A stretch of DNA of 64,000 nt from Nonomuraea soli. Lineage in GTDB: Bacteria > Actinomycetota > Actinomycetes > Streptosporangiales > Streptosporangiaceae. The DNA lies in contig NZ_JACDUR010000006.1 in the NCBI RefSeq assembly GCF_013761175.1, positions 434,001 through 498,000 of the forward strand, given 5' to 3'. Below are positions 9,200 to 17,410 of the stretch, in pieces. The notes beneath the pieces are model-generated. The model saw only the letters and a list, made by a program, of their open reading frames with translations, was not told the DNA's origin and did no database searches. The translations under genes and the position numbers were made by a program. Positions within the stretch are counted from its first letter, which is position 1. Each line of letters starts with the position of its first letter.

Positions 9200-9510
9200 C
9201 CTCGACCTTTCTCCTGCGCCCGCCTGGCCGCCACCACGGGCGGCCTCTACGCCGCGCTGCTGGAACCCGAGGTCGACGAGGCGCTGTTCGACGGCGCGGG
9301 AGACATCCAGGCCGCCCTCGCCGCCCTGGCCGACGGCGCCGCCCTTCACCACGGCGCCGCCCTTCACCACGGCGCCGCCCTGGCGGCCCGGCCCGTCCAC
9401 ACCGTGCCGGACGAAGCCGTGCGCTGGGTGCGCGAGGCGCTGGCCGTCGAACCGGACGCCGACCTCCGAGCGGGAGCGGGAGCGGGCGCGTTTTGTCGGA
9501 GCCGCTCCCT
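9200..9510 (+). pseudogene. Possible coding remnant upstream of the 913-aa gene
   Basis: Between the exporter start (9014) and the next gene (9522) about 500 bp carry no intact gene. The stretch from about 9220 reads as a plausible high-GC3 protein in one frame (TTGGLYAALLEPEVDEAL... DEAVRWVREALAVEP) but has no convincing start and runs without a stop into another frame of the following gene. It includes a direct duplication of an 18-bp unit (about 9338-9373, encoding AALHHG twice). I do not recognise a family; it may be the tail of a deleted gene. Apart from this I see nothing in 9015-9200. Confidence 0.3.
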
Positions 9511-9521
9511 AGGGTTCGGCC

Positions 9522-12263
9522 ATGAGCGACGAGGTGTGGCGGCAGATCCTCCGCCTGATCGAGGGCGCCGACATCGGCGCGTTGCTGGCCCGGCTCCACA
9601 TCCTCCCGCCCGCCCGGCGGCGCGACGTCGCCGGGCGGGTGGCCGAGCTGCTTGCCGGCGAGGACCACCCCTGGGCCTTCGCCCGGCGCCATGCCCTCGC
9701 CGTGCTGGTGGCGGGTGCGGCGAGCCTGCGAAGCGCCGCCCAGGTGGCGGCCTGGCTGAGCCGTCGCGAGCTGCGCTTCACGGCCAGGCTTGAGAGCAGC
9801 GCCGCCGACCTCGCCGCCGCGGTCGCCGACCGCCCGGCGGACTGGCGCCGCGACCTGATCGGCCGGCTCGCCGCACGGCTGCCCGGCCCCGGACAGTCGT
9901 GGCCGCAGGGCATGCCGGGCTGGGACCTGGTCGCCCGGCTCGTCGTGGAGCTGGGCGACGAACCTCCGGCGAACGACGCCTTCGTGGCAGGGTGGGCATG
10001 GAGGCAGGTCACCCCGACGCGGCACCTCGCGACCGCCCCGCCCGGCCCCGGCCGCCCAGCCGATGATCTCTATCCGCTTCCGGTCGACGCCCGTGACCCT
10101 CTGCTCGCGGCCATGGTGCCGCGCCTCTTCCACGCCGACGGCGTCCTCGCCGCCCTGACCTGGGAGCACGACCCGTCAGCCGGGAGCGTGATCGTGCACC
10201 GGCTCGCGGCGCTGGCACACGCCGGCGCCGTGCCACGGAAAGTGCTCCTCGACGGCTGCGCCGGCCGGTTCCTCAGAGGAGGCGGCGCCTCCGAAACCGC
10301 GCCGTTCGTCACCCTGTGGCGCGAGCTCCACCCGACACCGGAGGAGATCCCCGTTCTCGACCTCGTCCGCGTGCTCGCCACCGGCAGCTCCCCGCTGGTA
10401 CGGCTCGCGGTCACCGAGCTTCGCCGCGTGGAAGAGGCCGGCGGCATCGACCCCGGCCTGTACGTCGAGGCCGTGCAGGCCCTCGCCTTCCGCCCGGAGA
10501 AGAAATACGTCACCGCCGCGCTTCAGTGGATCGGCAGAAGGGGGCGCCTGCACCCGGACGGCTCCCTCGAAGCCCTGGCTTCCACCTTCTGCCAGGCCGA
10601 CGCGGTGCTGCGGGCGCGTGCCGTACGGCTGGCGGCCGTGCTCGCCCCGCACGCGGGCGAAGCCGGGGTCGTGGCTGTGCGCGCAGCCGCTCCCGAGCTG
10701 CCCGCCGATCTGCGCGAGACGCTCGCCGGGCATTACGGCCCGTTCGACGTCGACGAGCTGCCGGAAGAGCCACCTTCTGCGGTCTTCGCCGCCCTGTCGC
10801 CCTCGTCCTCGCCGCCCTCGTCGTCTCCATCGTCTTCGTCGTCCTCGTGGATCCCATTGCCCTCGTTGCCCTCGTCGCCCTCGTTGGTGCCGTTGTCCCC
10901 GTTGCCGCCGTTGCCGCCGCCCATCGAGTCGCCTTCCGGGCTCGCCGCGGCCTTCGAGAGCACGGGCCGGCCACGCACGCCCGCCGCGTACGAACGCCTG
11001 CTCGCCGCGTTCGTCGAGCTGACCCACCGCGACAGGACGGCGGTGGCCAATGCGCTCGCCATCTGGCAGACCACCGCCTTCGTCCGCGACTCGGGCGGAG
11101 AGATCTACCCCGACCGCTGGCTCGACGAGCACCCGCAGACTCTCCTCGCCCGCTGCGCCCTCGCGGTGGTGAACCCCGAGGGCAGCCGCCGCCTCACGCG
11201 GGCGCTCGGAGCAGAACAGCCAGGTCCCCAGCCGCACCTGCTCGTCCAGCGACGTTTCCGCGAGGTCGTCCACCTGCTGGAACGCGGCGACACCGTCCCG
11301 CTGCTCCTGGCGACGCCGACGCACCCCACCGGTCACCTCGACCCCGATGTTCTCATCGACCGACTGGAGCGGTTCGCCGGAGCCGAACCGCTCGCGAACG
11401 ACTTCCTGCAGGCGATGCTCCGCCTGCCCCCGCACCCCGACCCCGCCCTGGCCGAACGGGCGGGACGCCTCACCTCCGACGCCGGGAAACAGCTCGCCGC
11501 ACGCCTGTACGGCGGAGCGCCACGGCCGACGGTCACCTGCGGCACCGACCAGCTCGAGCCGCACGCGTGGATGCGCCCCCAACTGCACGCCCGCGTGACC
11601 CCGCCCGGCGACTGCCCGCCCGACCTGGCCTACCTGTTCGACCTCGAACCGGCCGCCGGATACGGCCACACCATCTTCGACCTGGCCTGGTGGCCGTGGA
11701 CCATGCCGTCGCACCGGGAGGTCGTCGCCGCGTATTTGCTGAAGTACCTCCCCTCCCGCATGGACAGCTCCGACGGGCAGGTCGGCACCCTCGCGGCCGC
11801 CATGCACGGCGGCGGCCCCGTCGGCGCCGCGACCGCCGGCGCCCTCGCCATCGGCATGGGCCACGAGCGGGCGGAACAGCGAGCGGCCGCCGCCGACGCC
11901 GTCCTGACCCTGATCGCCCGAGGCGAGTTACCGGCCGCGGATCTCGGCCGGCTGATCGGAGAGCTGGTCGGCCTGAACGCCGTCGTCCTCGGCAGGGTCA
12001 CCGGCGTCCTCGACCAGGTGGCGGCCTTCGCCCCGGCCGAGGCGTGGCAGGTGCTGACGGAAGCGCTCACCGCCCTCCTGCCGCAGCCTGGCGCCAAACC
12101 CCGCACCGGCCTGGCCGACCTGCTCGCCCTGGCCACCCGCTGCGCCCGAACACCCGCGTCACCGGCATGGTCGCCGAAGCTGACCCATCTCGCCGCACGC
12201 AAGGGCGGCAGCCGAACCGTCCTGGAAGCCCGCGCACTGGCGGCCGCGCTCATGCCCTTATGA
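9522..12263 (+). CDS. Large helical-repeat protein, DUF6493-like
   Basis: The 913-residue soluble protein is almost entirely predicted helical with HEAT-like repeats of the type PADLRETLAGHYG and LGRLIGELVGLNAVVLGRV. Its C-terminal third (RTGLADLLALATRCA ... KGGSRTVLEARALAAAL) resembles, from memory, actinobacterial DUF6493 proteins. A Ser/Pro low-complexity insert lies at about residues 425-470 (nt 10796-10935) and probably separates two helical halves. No catalytic motif or membrane segment is seen. The start is ATG at 9522. It is followed after 29 bp by a methyltransferase gene. Family assignment is tentative; existence of the gene is well supported by length and codon bias. Confidence 0.7.
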   Translation: MSDEVWRQILRLIEGADIGALLARLHILPPARRRDVAGRVAELLAGEDHPWAFARRHALAVLVAGAASLRSAAQVAAWLSRRELRFTARLESSAADLAAAVADRPADWRRDLIGRLAARLPGPGQSWPQGMPGWDLVARLVVELGDEPPANDAFVAGWAWRQVTPTRHLATAPPGPGRPADDLYPLPVDARDPLLAAMVPRLFHADGVLAALTWEHDPSAGSVIVHRLAALAHAGAVPRKVLLDGCAGRFLRGGGASETAPFVTLWRELHPTPEEIPVLDLVRVLATGSSPLVRLAVTELRRVEEAGGIDPGLYVEAVQALAFRPEKKYVTAALQWIGRRGRLHPDGSLEALASTFCQADAVLRARAVRLAAVLAPHAGEAGVVAVRAAAPELPADLRETLAGHYGPFDVDELPEEPPSAVFAALSPSSSPPSSSPSSSSSSWIPLPSLPSSPSLVPLSPLPPLPPPIESPSGLAAAFESTGRPRTPAAYERLLAAFVELTHRDRTAVANALAIWQTTAFVRDSGGEIYPDRWLDEHPQTLLARCALAVVNPEGSRRLTRALGAEQPGPQPHLLVQRRFREVVHLLERGDTVPLLLATPTHPTGHLDPDVLIDRLERFAGAEPLANDFLQAMLRLPPHPDPALAERAGRLTSDAGKQLAARLYGGAPRPTVTCGTDQLEPHAWMRPQLHARVTPPGDCPPDLAYLFDLEPAAGYGHTIFDLAWWPWTMPSHREVVAAYLLKYLPSRMDSSDGQVGTLAAAMHGGGPVGAATAGALAIGMGHERAEQRAAAADAVLTLIARGELPAADLGRLIGELVGLNAVVLGRVTGVLDQVAAFAPAEAWQVLTEALTALLPQPGAKPRTGLADLLALATRCARTPASPAWSPKLTHLAARKGGSRTVLEARALAAALMPL

Positions 12264-12292
12264 AGGATCACCCGCGTCCCTAGGATGATCAC

Positions 12293-13087
12293 GTGGATCC
12301 CTTACAGACCGCCGTCAATCCGGACATCCCGAGCATCGCCCGCGTCTACGACTACATGCTCGGTGGCAAGGACAACTTCGCCGCCGACCGGGCCGTGGGT
12401 GACCAGCTCTTCGCCCTGAACCCCGACGCCCGAGCCGCGACCCTGGAGAACCGCGCGGTCCTGGTGCGGGCGATCCGCTACCTCGCCGCCGAACGCGGGA
12501 TCACGCAGTTCCTCGACATCGGCTCCGGCCTTCCCACCCAGCAGAACGTGCACCAGGCCGCCCAGGCGATCAACCCGGACGCCAGAGTCGTCTACGTCGA
12601 CAACGACCCCATCGTGCTCGCCCACGGGCGTGCCCTGCTCGCCGAGAACGACAAGACCGTCGTCATCCAGGCGGACATGAGAGACCCCGCGTCCATCCTG
12701 ACCGACCCGCAGGTGAGCGCGATGCTCGACTTCGACAAGCCGGTCGCGGTGATCCTCTGCGGGGTGCTGCACCACCTCGACGACGCGGAGCACCCCCGAG
12801 GGGTCGTCACGTCCTTCATGGACCGGATGCCCGCGGGCAGCCACGTCTTCATCACGCACTTCGCCCGCACGGGGCCCAACAGCGAGATCGCCGAGCGCAT
12901 CCTGATCGCCGGGATCGGCTCAGGGCGCTTCCGTACCGCCCAGGAGATCGAGGAGCTTTTCGACGGCTACTCGCTGGCCGAGCCGGGCGTGGTGTTCGTG
13001 CCGCAGTGGCGGCCGGAGGAGCCGATCGAGGGGGAACTGGAGGATTGGCAGCGGCTGCTCATGGGCGGGCTGGCGGAGAAGCCCTGA
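12293..13087 (+). CDS. SAM-dependent methyltransferase, DUF574 type
   Basis: The 264-residue protein is a typical actinobacterial DUF574 / Methyltransf_19 member. It shows the family opening IARVYDYMLGGKDNFAADR, the SAM-binding FLDIGSGLPTQQNVH near residue 75, VVYVDNDPIVLAHGR, and the GVLHHLDD motif. Length matches the family. Substrates of this abundant family are unknown. Start is GTG at 12293. It is probably the second gene of a transcript with the 913-aa gene, although a separate promoter cannot be excluded. Confidence 0.92.
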   Translation: MDPLQTAVNPDIPSIARVYDYMLGGKDNFAADRAVGDQLFALNPDARAATLENRAVLVRAIRYLAAERGITQFLDIGSGLPTQQNVHQAAQAINPDARVVYVDNDPIVLAHGRALLAENDKTVVIQADMRDPASILTDPQVSAMLDFDKPVAVILCGVLHHLDDAEHPRGVVTSFMDRMPAGSHVFITHFARTGPNSEIAERILIAGIGSGRFRTAQEIEELFDGYSLAEPGVVFVPQWRPEEPIEGELEDWQRLLMGGLAEKP

Positions 13088-13413
13088 GGCAAGGCGCGTA
13101 CCTCCGCCTTTGCCCGAACTCAGCGCCGCCCGTCTGCGTGTTGCCTGCCTGCGCCGTCCGCCCGCCCACCTCTTCTCGAGGCCCCCGCCCCATCCTCCGC
13201 TTATGGCGTACGCCTGCTCCAGTGCAGCGGCTGCGTGGCCGATGGCTGTGTCGCGGCCTTTCGGCCAGTCACTGGCAGAGGTCTGCGAAACCCGTCGGTG
13301 TGAGGCGTGCGCCGGGCAGGGCGGTGAGACGCGGCCGCCTGGCCGGTTTCTGTGGGCGGCCAGGCGGCTGTGCTGCGAAGCACCAAGACCCGCAACGGAC
13401 AGGGCTGAACGGG
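13088..13413. other. Intergenic region between convergent genes
   Basis: This 326-bp stretch lies between the convergent methyltransferase and ferritin-like genes. Open frames crossing it have no supported start or family. The only clear structure is the strong inverted repeat at 13334-13368, listed separately. Nothing else was recognised. Confidence 0.6.
13334..13368. terminator. Perfect 11-bp stem-loop, likely bidirectional terminator
   Basis: GCCGCCTGGCC at 13334-13344 is exactly reverse-complemented at 13358-13368, leaving a 13-nt loop. It sits 45 bp beyond the stop of the minus-strand ferritin-like gene and between convergent genes. It has no U-tract, as is common for actinomycete terminators. 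Confidence 0.65.
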
Positions 13414-14532
13414 TCAGCTCTCCGGATCGCCCATCGCGATCGTCTCCGCCACCTCCTCCGCGCGCTCCGCCTCCTCGGCGGCGAAACGCTCGGCGTCGAG
13501 CTGGTCGGCGATGTCCTCGTCCTGCTTCATGAGCGCCTCGAGCGACTGACCCGCCATCTCCAGCACGCCCATGTCCGCGTACGCCTGCTGCAGGCGCGGT
13601 GACCAGAGGCCGATGTCCTTGACGCAGGGCACGATCCGGCTGAACAGCAGCGACCGGAAAAGGCGGAGGTACTCGGACTTGTCGACGGCCTCCATCGCCT
13701 CGTCCACCTCGGACTTCGACAGCCCGATCGTCTCCCACGTCTCCTTGCCGCGCAGCCGGTCGCGCATGAGGTAGCAGCCCTCGATCACGAAGTCCTCGCG
13801 CTCGCGCAGCTCACTCTCCGAGAGGTTCTGGTAGTACTCACGCAGCGCCATGCGCCCGAAGGCCACGTGCCTGGCCTCGTCCTGCATCACGTAGGCGAGG
13901 ATCTGCTTGGGCAGGGGCTTGGTGGTGATGTCGCGCATCACGCCGAACGCCGCGAGGGCCAGGCCCTCGATGAGCACCTGCATGCCGAGGTACGGCATGT
14001 CCCAGCGCGAGTCGGACAGGGTGGAGTCGAGCAGCGCCTTGAGGTGCTCGTTGATGGGGTAGGCCAGGCCCACTTTCTCCTGCAGGAAGCGGGCGTAGGT
14101 CTCGGCGTGGCGCGCCTCGTCCATGGTCTGGGTGGCGGCGTAGAACTTGGAGTCGAGGTCGGGCACCGATTCGACGATCTTGGCCGAGCAGATCATCGCG
14201 CCCTGCTCGCCGTGCAGGAACTGGGAGAACTGCCAGGCCGCGCTGTGGCGGCGCACCTCCTGGCGTGTCTGTTCCGACATGCGATCCCACAGCGGCGTGC
14301 CGTAGATGGCGATGGTCTGGTCGGGAATGCCGAGCACGTTGTACGGATCGACCTCGAGGTCCCAGTCGATGCGCTTGGTGGAGTCCCACTGCTTGTCCTT
14401 GCCCTTTTGGTACAGGGCGAGCATGCGGTCGCGGCCGTCGTCGTATTCCCAGGTGAACCGCGACGAGCCGGACATCTCGACGTCCCAGGTCGCCAGCGAG
14501 GCGGGGATGGTGTACAGCTCGTGCGTCGACAT
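13414..14532 (-). CDS. Di-iron ferritin-like (R2/AurF-like) protein
   Basis: The 372-residue protein has the full six-ligand di-iron carboxylate pattern of the ferritin-like superfamily: E109, then E139-x-x-H142 (in DEARHAE), then E189, then E219-x-x-H222 (in QDEARH). This spacing is that of ribonucleotide-reductase-R2-like and AurF-like oxidases and N-oxygenases. The substrate is unknown. The C terminus is acidic and probably disordered. It is divergent from a TetR-family gene, and the 83-bp gap between them is filled with two palindromic operator-like sequences, so the regulator very probably controls this gene. Confidence 0.85.
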   Translation of the reverse strand: MSTHELYTIPASLATWDVEMSGSSRFTWEYDDGRDRMLALYQKGKDKQWDSTKRIDWDLEVDPYNVLGIPDQTIAIYGTPLWDRMSEQTRQEVRRHSAAWQFSQFLHGEQGAMICSAKIVESVPDLDSKFYAATQTMDEARHAETYARFLQEKVGLAYPINEHLKALLDSTLSDSRWDMPYLGMQVLIEGLALAAFGVMRDITTKPLPKQILAYVMQDEARHVAFGRMALREYYQNLSESELREREDFVIEGCYLMRDRLRGKETWETIGLSKSEVDEAMEAVDKSEYLRLFRSLLFSRIVPCVKDIGLWSPRLQQAYADMGVLEMAGQSLEALMKQDEDIADQLDAERFAAEEAERAEEVAETIAMGDPES

Positions 14533-14553
14533 AGGAAGGGCCTCCCGGAGAGG

Positions 14554-14597
14554 TACGTACGCCGTACGTGCTCACGGTGACACGTACGCTGTACGTA
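14554..14597. promoter_or_regulatory. Paired palindromic operators, TetR-type
   Basis: Two related 17-bp palindromic elements, TACGTACGCCGTACGTG at 14554-14570 and CACGTACGCTGTACGTA at 14581-14597, are near reverse complements of each other (15 of 17). They lie 27 bp apart between the divergent ferritin-like and TetR genes. TetR regulators normally bind such sites in their own intergenic region, so autoregulation plus control of the di-iron protein is inferred. Confidence 0.7.
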
Positions 14598-14603
14598 CGT
14601 CAA

Positions 14604-14609
14604 TAGAAT
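14604..14609 (+). promoter_or_regulatory. -10 box of the tetR gene, leaderless start
   Basis: TAGAAT ends 6 bp before the GTG start at 14616, and no ribosome-binding tract separates them. Transcription would begin at or within a base or two of the start codon, so the mRNA is probably leaderless. The operator at 14581-14597 directly abuts the box. Confidence 0.5.
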
Positions 14610-14615
14610 GGTTCC

Positions 14616-15257
14616 GTGCCCCTGAACCGCAGCATGATCGTGGACGCGGCGATCGCCCTGATCGAGCGCGAGGGGGCCGACGCGGTCTCCATGCGGCGCA
14701 TCGCTGCTGATCTGCAGGTCGGCGCGATGTCGCTTTACAACCACGTGCCGAACAAGGCCGCCCTGCTCGAAGGCGTGGCGGAAGCCGTACTTTCGAAGAT
14801 CGAATTCAGGGACGACCCTGACGCGCCGTGGCGCGACCGGGTGCGCATGCAGGCCCACGCCTTCCGGCAGATCGCCCACCACTACCCGCGCTCCACGATG
14901 GTGGTCGTCAGCCGCCAACTGCACTCCACGGCCGGGTTGCTCCCGGTGGAGCGGGCGCTGGCGACGCTGCGGAGTGCCGGGTTCGACGGGGACGACGCGG
15001 TGCGGATGTTGCGGATCTTCATCGCCTACATCGTGGGGTCGCTGCTTCGTGAGGTGGGGGTGACGCCGACCTTCGCGCCGACCCACATGCAGTCGGTCGT
15101 CGGCCAGGACGTGGATCCGGCGTTGTTCCCCCACGTGAGCGAGCTGGCGCCGCTGCTGCGGCAGTGTGATCACGAGGAGGAGTTCGAGTTCGGGATCGAA
15201 CTGCTCATTCAGGCGATCGCCGTTCATCCGAGAAGGCGCCGGCAGGGCACCGTCTGA
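14616..15257 (+). CDS. TetR/AcrR family transcriptional regulator
   Basis: The 213-residue protein has a TetR N-terminal DNA-binding domain with the helix-turn-helix MRRIAADLQVGAMSLYNHV at about residues 25-45. The C-terminal ligand domain resembles the TetR_C_1 group (helical, closing EFEFGIELLIQAI). The start is GTG 14616, probably leaderless. It is divergent from the di-iron ferritin-like gene and likely represses it and itself. The ligand is unknown. Confidence 0.9.
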   Translation: MPLNRSMIVDAAIALIEREGADAVSMRRIAADLQVGAMSLYNHVPNKAALLEGVAEAVLSKIEFRDDPDAPWRDRVRMQAHAFRQIAHHYPRSTMVVVSRQLHSTAGLLPVERALATLRSAGFDGDDAVRMLRIFIAYIVGSLLREVGVTPTFAPTHMQSVVGQDVDPALFPHVSELAPLLRQCDHEEEFEFGIELLIQAIAVHPRRRRQGTV

Positions 15258-15477
15258 GCTTGTGGAGGTGGAAGGGCGCGCCATCTGGGTGAGGCCCCGC
15301 CGCTATCTGAGCTCGGGCAGAGGGGCGCTCTGTGCGCTTGCGGCGTGGAGGGAGTCGTCCTAGGGCGTGGGTTGGGTGAGCGCCGTCCGTGCTCGCCGGG
15401 GGTGAGGGTGCCGCCTGGTTCTGGGAGCTGGCAGGTGCTGACTGGGCTTGCGGATAGAGCCAGGGTCGCCGAGGGTC

Positions 15478-16458
15478 TCACGTGGCCGAAGGGGGCGGGC
15501 TTGGCTCGCGAGTGGTCGACGGCCGCAGGATGGGGGCGTGGGCAGCAGGGCGGGTCTGTCTGTGCAGGCGGGCCGCCAGTAGCGATGCCCAGCTCCAGCC
15601 GATCACGGCCAGTAAGCGCAGTAGAAGACTGAGCGGTTGTGGGTCGGTGCCGCCTCGCGACAGGACGCCGGACAGGGCGTAGATGACTGGCAGCGCCACG
15701 CCGACCGTTGCGCAGAAGGTCGCCCAAGGTCGGTCGCCGGCGATGGCGAAGCGCCGGGTGAAGACGACGCAGGCGGCGATGAGTGAGATCAGGACGATGA
15801 AGAAGCCGACGCCGTGCAGCACGTAGGCGAGGTCGATGGAGTCGGTGGGCGGGTTGCTCAGTGGCGGTGAGGTGATTGGTGGGGTGTCCAACGGTAGTGA
15901 GGTGGTTGGTGGAGGTGGGGTGACGGGCGAGGTCCCAAGGGTGGGCGAGGTCCCAAGGCTGGGCGAGGTCCCAAGGGTGGGCGAGGTTCCAAGGGTGGGC
16001 GAGGTTTCGAGGAGTGGTGACATCCCAGGGGGAGGCGGGATGTCGGGGAGTGGCGAGGTGTCGGGGTGGGCCGAAGTTTCGGAAAGGGCCGAAGTCCCGG
16101 GGAGGGGTGAGGCGTCACGCGTGGGTGATGCGCCGGGGAGGCCCTCTGGGGTGCCGGGCGGGTAGCCCCAGCCTGGGGCGGTGCGGAAGATGCCGGCGGT
16201 GATCAGGCCCGCGCCGAAGGTGCCGATGAACAGCGGGCCCCATCTGCCCGCGATCGGACGCATGCCGATCGCCGAGGCGATGAAGAGCGCGCCGGTGATG
16301 ACGAAGGTGGCGATCTGGATCCAGCCCAGGTCGCCGAGGCTCAGCAGGCTCAGCGGATGCTTGCGCGGGTCGAAGTCGGGACGTGTGTAGTCCTGGATCA
16401 GGACCATGGCGATGAAGAAGGGACCGGCGATCACGCCGCAACGCAGGAGGGCACTCAT
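15478..16458 (-). CDS. DUF998 membrane protein with repeat insert
   Basis: The 326-residue protein is a DUF998 multi-pass membrane protein: GVIAGPFFIAMVLIQDYTRPDFDP..HPLSLLSLGDLGW at the N terminus, then helices at about 45-62, 75-95, and three more after residue 210. Between the third and fourth helices, about residues 105-205 form a Pro/Ser/Thr-rich region with TSPTLG hexapeptide repeats that typical family members (about 200 aa) lack as far as I recall. The insert would face one side of the membrane as a flexible loop. The gene is divergent from a TetR gene with two palindromes between. Confidence 0.8.
   Translation of the reverse strand: MSALLRCGVIAGPFFIAMVLIQDYTRPDFDPRKHPLSLLSLGDLGWIQIATFVITGALFIASAIGMRPIAGRWGPLFIGTFGAGLITAGIFRTAPGWGYPPGTPEGLPGASPTRDASPLPGTSALSETSAHPDTSPLPDIPPPPGMSPLLETSPTLGTSPTLGTSPSLGTSPTLGTSPVTPPPPTTSLPLDTPPITSPPLSNPPTDSIDLAYVLHGVGFFIVLISLIAACVVFTRRFAIAGDRPWATFCATVGVALPVIYALSGVLSRGGTDPQPLSLLLRLLAVIGWSWASLLAARLHRQTRPAAHAPILRPSTTREPSPPPSAT
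15925..16014. repeat. 18-bp tandem repeat inside the DUF998 gene
   Basis: Four near-identical 18-bp units (GGGCGAGGTCCCAAGGGT type) occupy 15925-15996, with a fifth decayed copy to 16014. Read on the minus strand they encode TSPTLG-like hexapeptides in frame, so copy-number change keeps the reading frame. Confidence 0.9.
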
Positions 16459-16468
16459 GATCCACCTT

Positions 16469-16514
16469 CCTTAGCAGTGCTAAGGAGGCTCATCCTTCCT
16501 TAGCGCTGCTAAGG
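16469..16514. promoter_or_regulatory. Two palindromic operators between DUF998 and tetR genes
   Basis: CCTTAGCAGTGCTAAGG at 16469-16485 and CCTTAGCGCTGCTAAGG at 16498-16514 share both arms exactly and differ only at the centre. Centres are 29 bp apart. The second ends 9 bp before the tetR start. They are the obvious binding sites for the adjacent TetR regulator. Confidence 0.8.
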
Positions 16515-16523
16515 TGTCAAACC

Positions 16524-17177
16524 ATGGCGCTCACCAGGCAGACCCTGATCGAGACGGCACTGCGGTTGCTCGACGACGTCGGGCTCGACGGGCTCACCGT
16601 GCGCAGGCTCGCCGGTGAGCTGGGGGTGCAGTCGCCGGCGCTCTACTGGCATATCCGCACCAAGCAGGAGCTGCTTGACGGCATGGCGGATGCGATCGTG
16701 GTGGCCGCGGGGATGGGGCCGCCGCGTGAGGGGGAGGGGTGGCGGGACTGGCTGGGGCGGCGGGCTCGGGCTTACCGGGGCGCCTTGCTGGCTCATCGTG
16801 ACGGGGCTCGGGTGATCACCATGGCGGGGAGTCTGGGACCGGGGACGATCAGGCAGTTCGATGGGGAGCTCACGGCGTTGGTGGCGTGCGGGTTCGCGCC
16901 GGTGCTGGCGTTGCGCACCTTGGCCAGTTGCACCAGTTACGTCAACGGGTTCGTGCTGCGGGAGCAGGCGGAGCGGGAGGCGGTGACGAGTGTCGCGGAG
17001 GTCGCCGGGCTGCTGGAGGGCGGGATGGAGTCCACGCTGCTCCGGGCGATCCGTGAGGGTGGCGGGACGATGGGGGAGGAGGCTTTCGAGCATGGGCTGC
17101 GGCTGATCATCGACGGCACGGCGGTGGCGCTCGGTGAAGAGGGGCAGGCGGGTGGTGGGAGACGAGTGGACCGTTAG
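16524..17177 (+). CDS. TetR family regulator, TetR_C_1 type
   Basis: The 217-residue protein contains a TetR helix-turn-helix (VRRLAGELGVQSPALYWHI, about residues 24-42) followed by a KQELLDGMADAI linker and a C-terminal domain typical of tetracycline-repressor-like proteins. It is divergent from the DUF998 gene, which is its probable target through the two palindromes. The inducer is unknown. Confidence 0.9.
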   Translation: MALTRQTLIETALRLLDDVGLDGLTVRRLAGELGVQSPALYWHIRTKQELLDGMADAIVVAAGMGPPREGEGWRDWLGRRARAYRGALLAHRDGARVITMAGSLGPGTIRQFDGELTALVACGFAPVLALRTLASCTSYVNGFVLREQAEREAVTSVAEVAGLLEGGMESTLLRAIREGGGTMGEEAFEHGLRLIIDGTAVALGEEGQAGGGRRVDR

Positions 17178-17231
17178 CGTCGATCGTGGCCCATAGGCGC
17201 TCAACGGAGTGGCCCCGGGCGAGGTGATCCC

Positions 17232-17335
17232 GGCGATGTGGCCCGGCGATGTGGCCCGGCGATGTGGCCCAGCGATGTGGCCCAGCGAGGTGGCCCAACG
17301 ATGTGGCCCAGCGAGGTGGCCCAGCGAAGTGGCCC
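17232..17335. repeat. Intergenic 13-bp tandem array, eight units
   Basis: Eight consecutive 13-bp units of type GGCGATGTGGCCC fill 17232-17335, with a ninth decayed copy to 17348. The first three are identical and later ones drift at positions 1-2 and 6-7. The 13-bp period is not a multiple of 3 and the array lies between the stops of two convergent genes, so it is not coding. No spacers are present, so it is not CRISPR. Confidence 0.9.
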
Positions 17336-17380
17336 AACGAAGCAGAGGGCCGATCGCGTCAAGCGATCGACCCCCTGCGA

Positions 17381-17410
17381 AGCAGCCGTTCCTTCCCCCG
17401 AGCGGCTGCT
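17381..17410 (-). terminator. Stem-loop at the 3' end of the lytic transglycosylase gene
   Basis: AGCAGCCG at 17381-17388 pairs with CGGCTGCT at 17403-17410, overlapping the stop codon of the minus-strand gene. A second 7-bp stem CGATCGC/GCGATCG lies at 17351-17369. Together they probably end transcription between the convergent genes. Confidence 0.5.

Noticed and set aside
13006..13602. Plus-strand gene between the methyltransferase and ferritin-like genes
   Set aside because: It overlaps both neighbours in wrong frames, has no family motif, and spans the terminator hairpin.
17232..17348. CRISPR array
   Set aside because: Units are 13 bp, directly adjacent with no spacers, and no cas genes are nearby.
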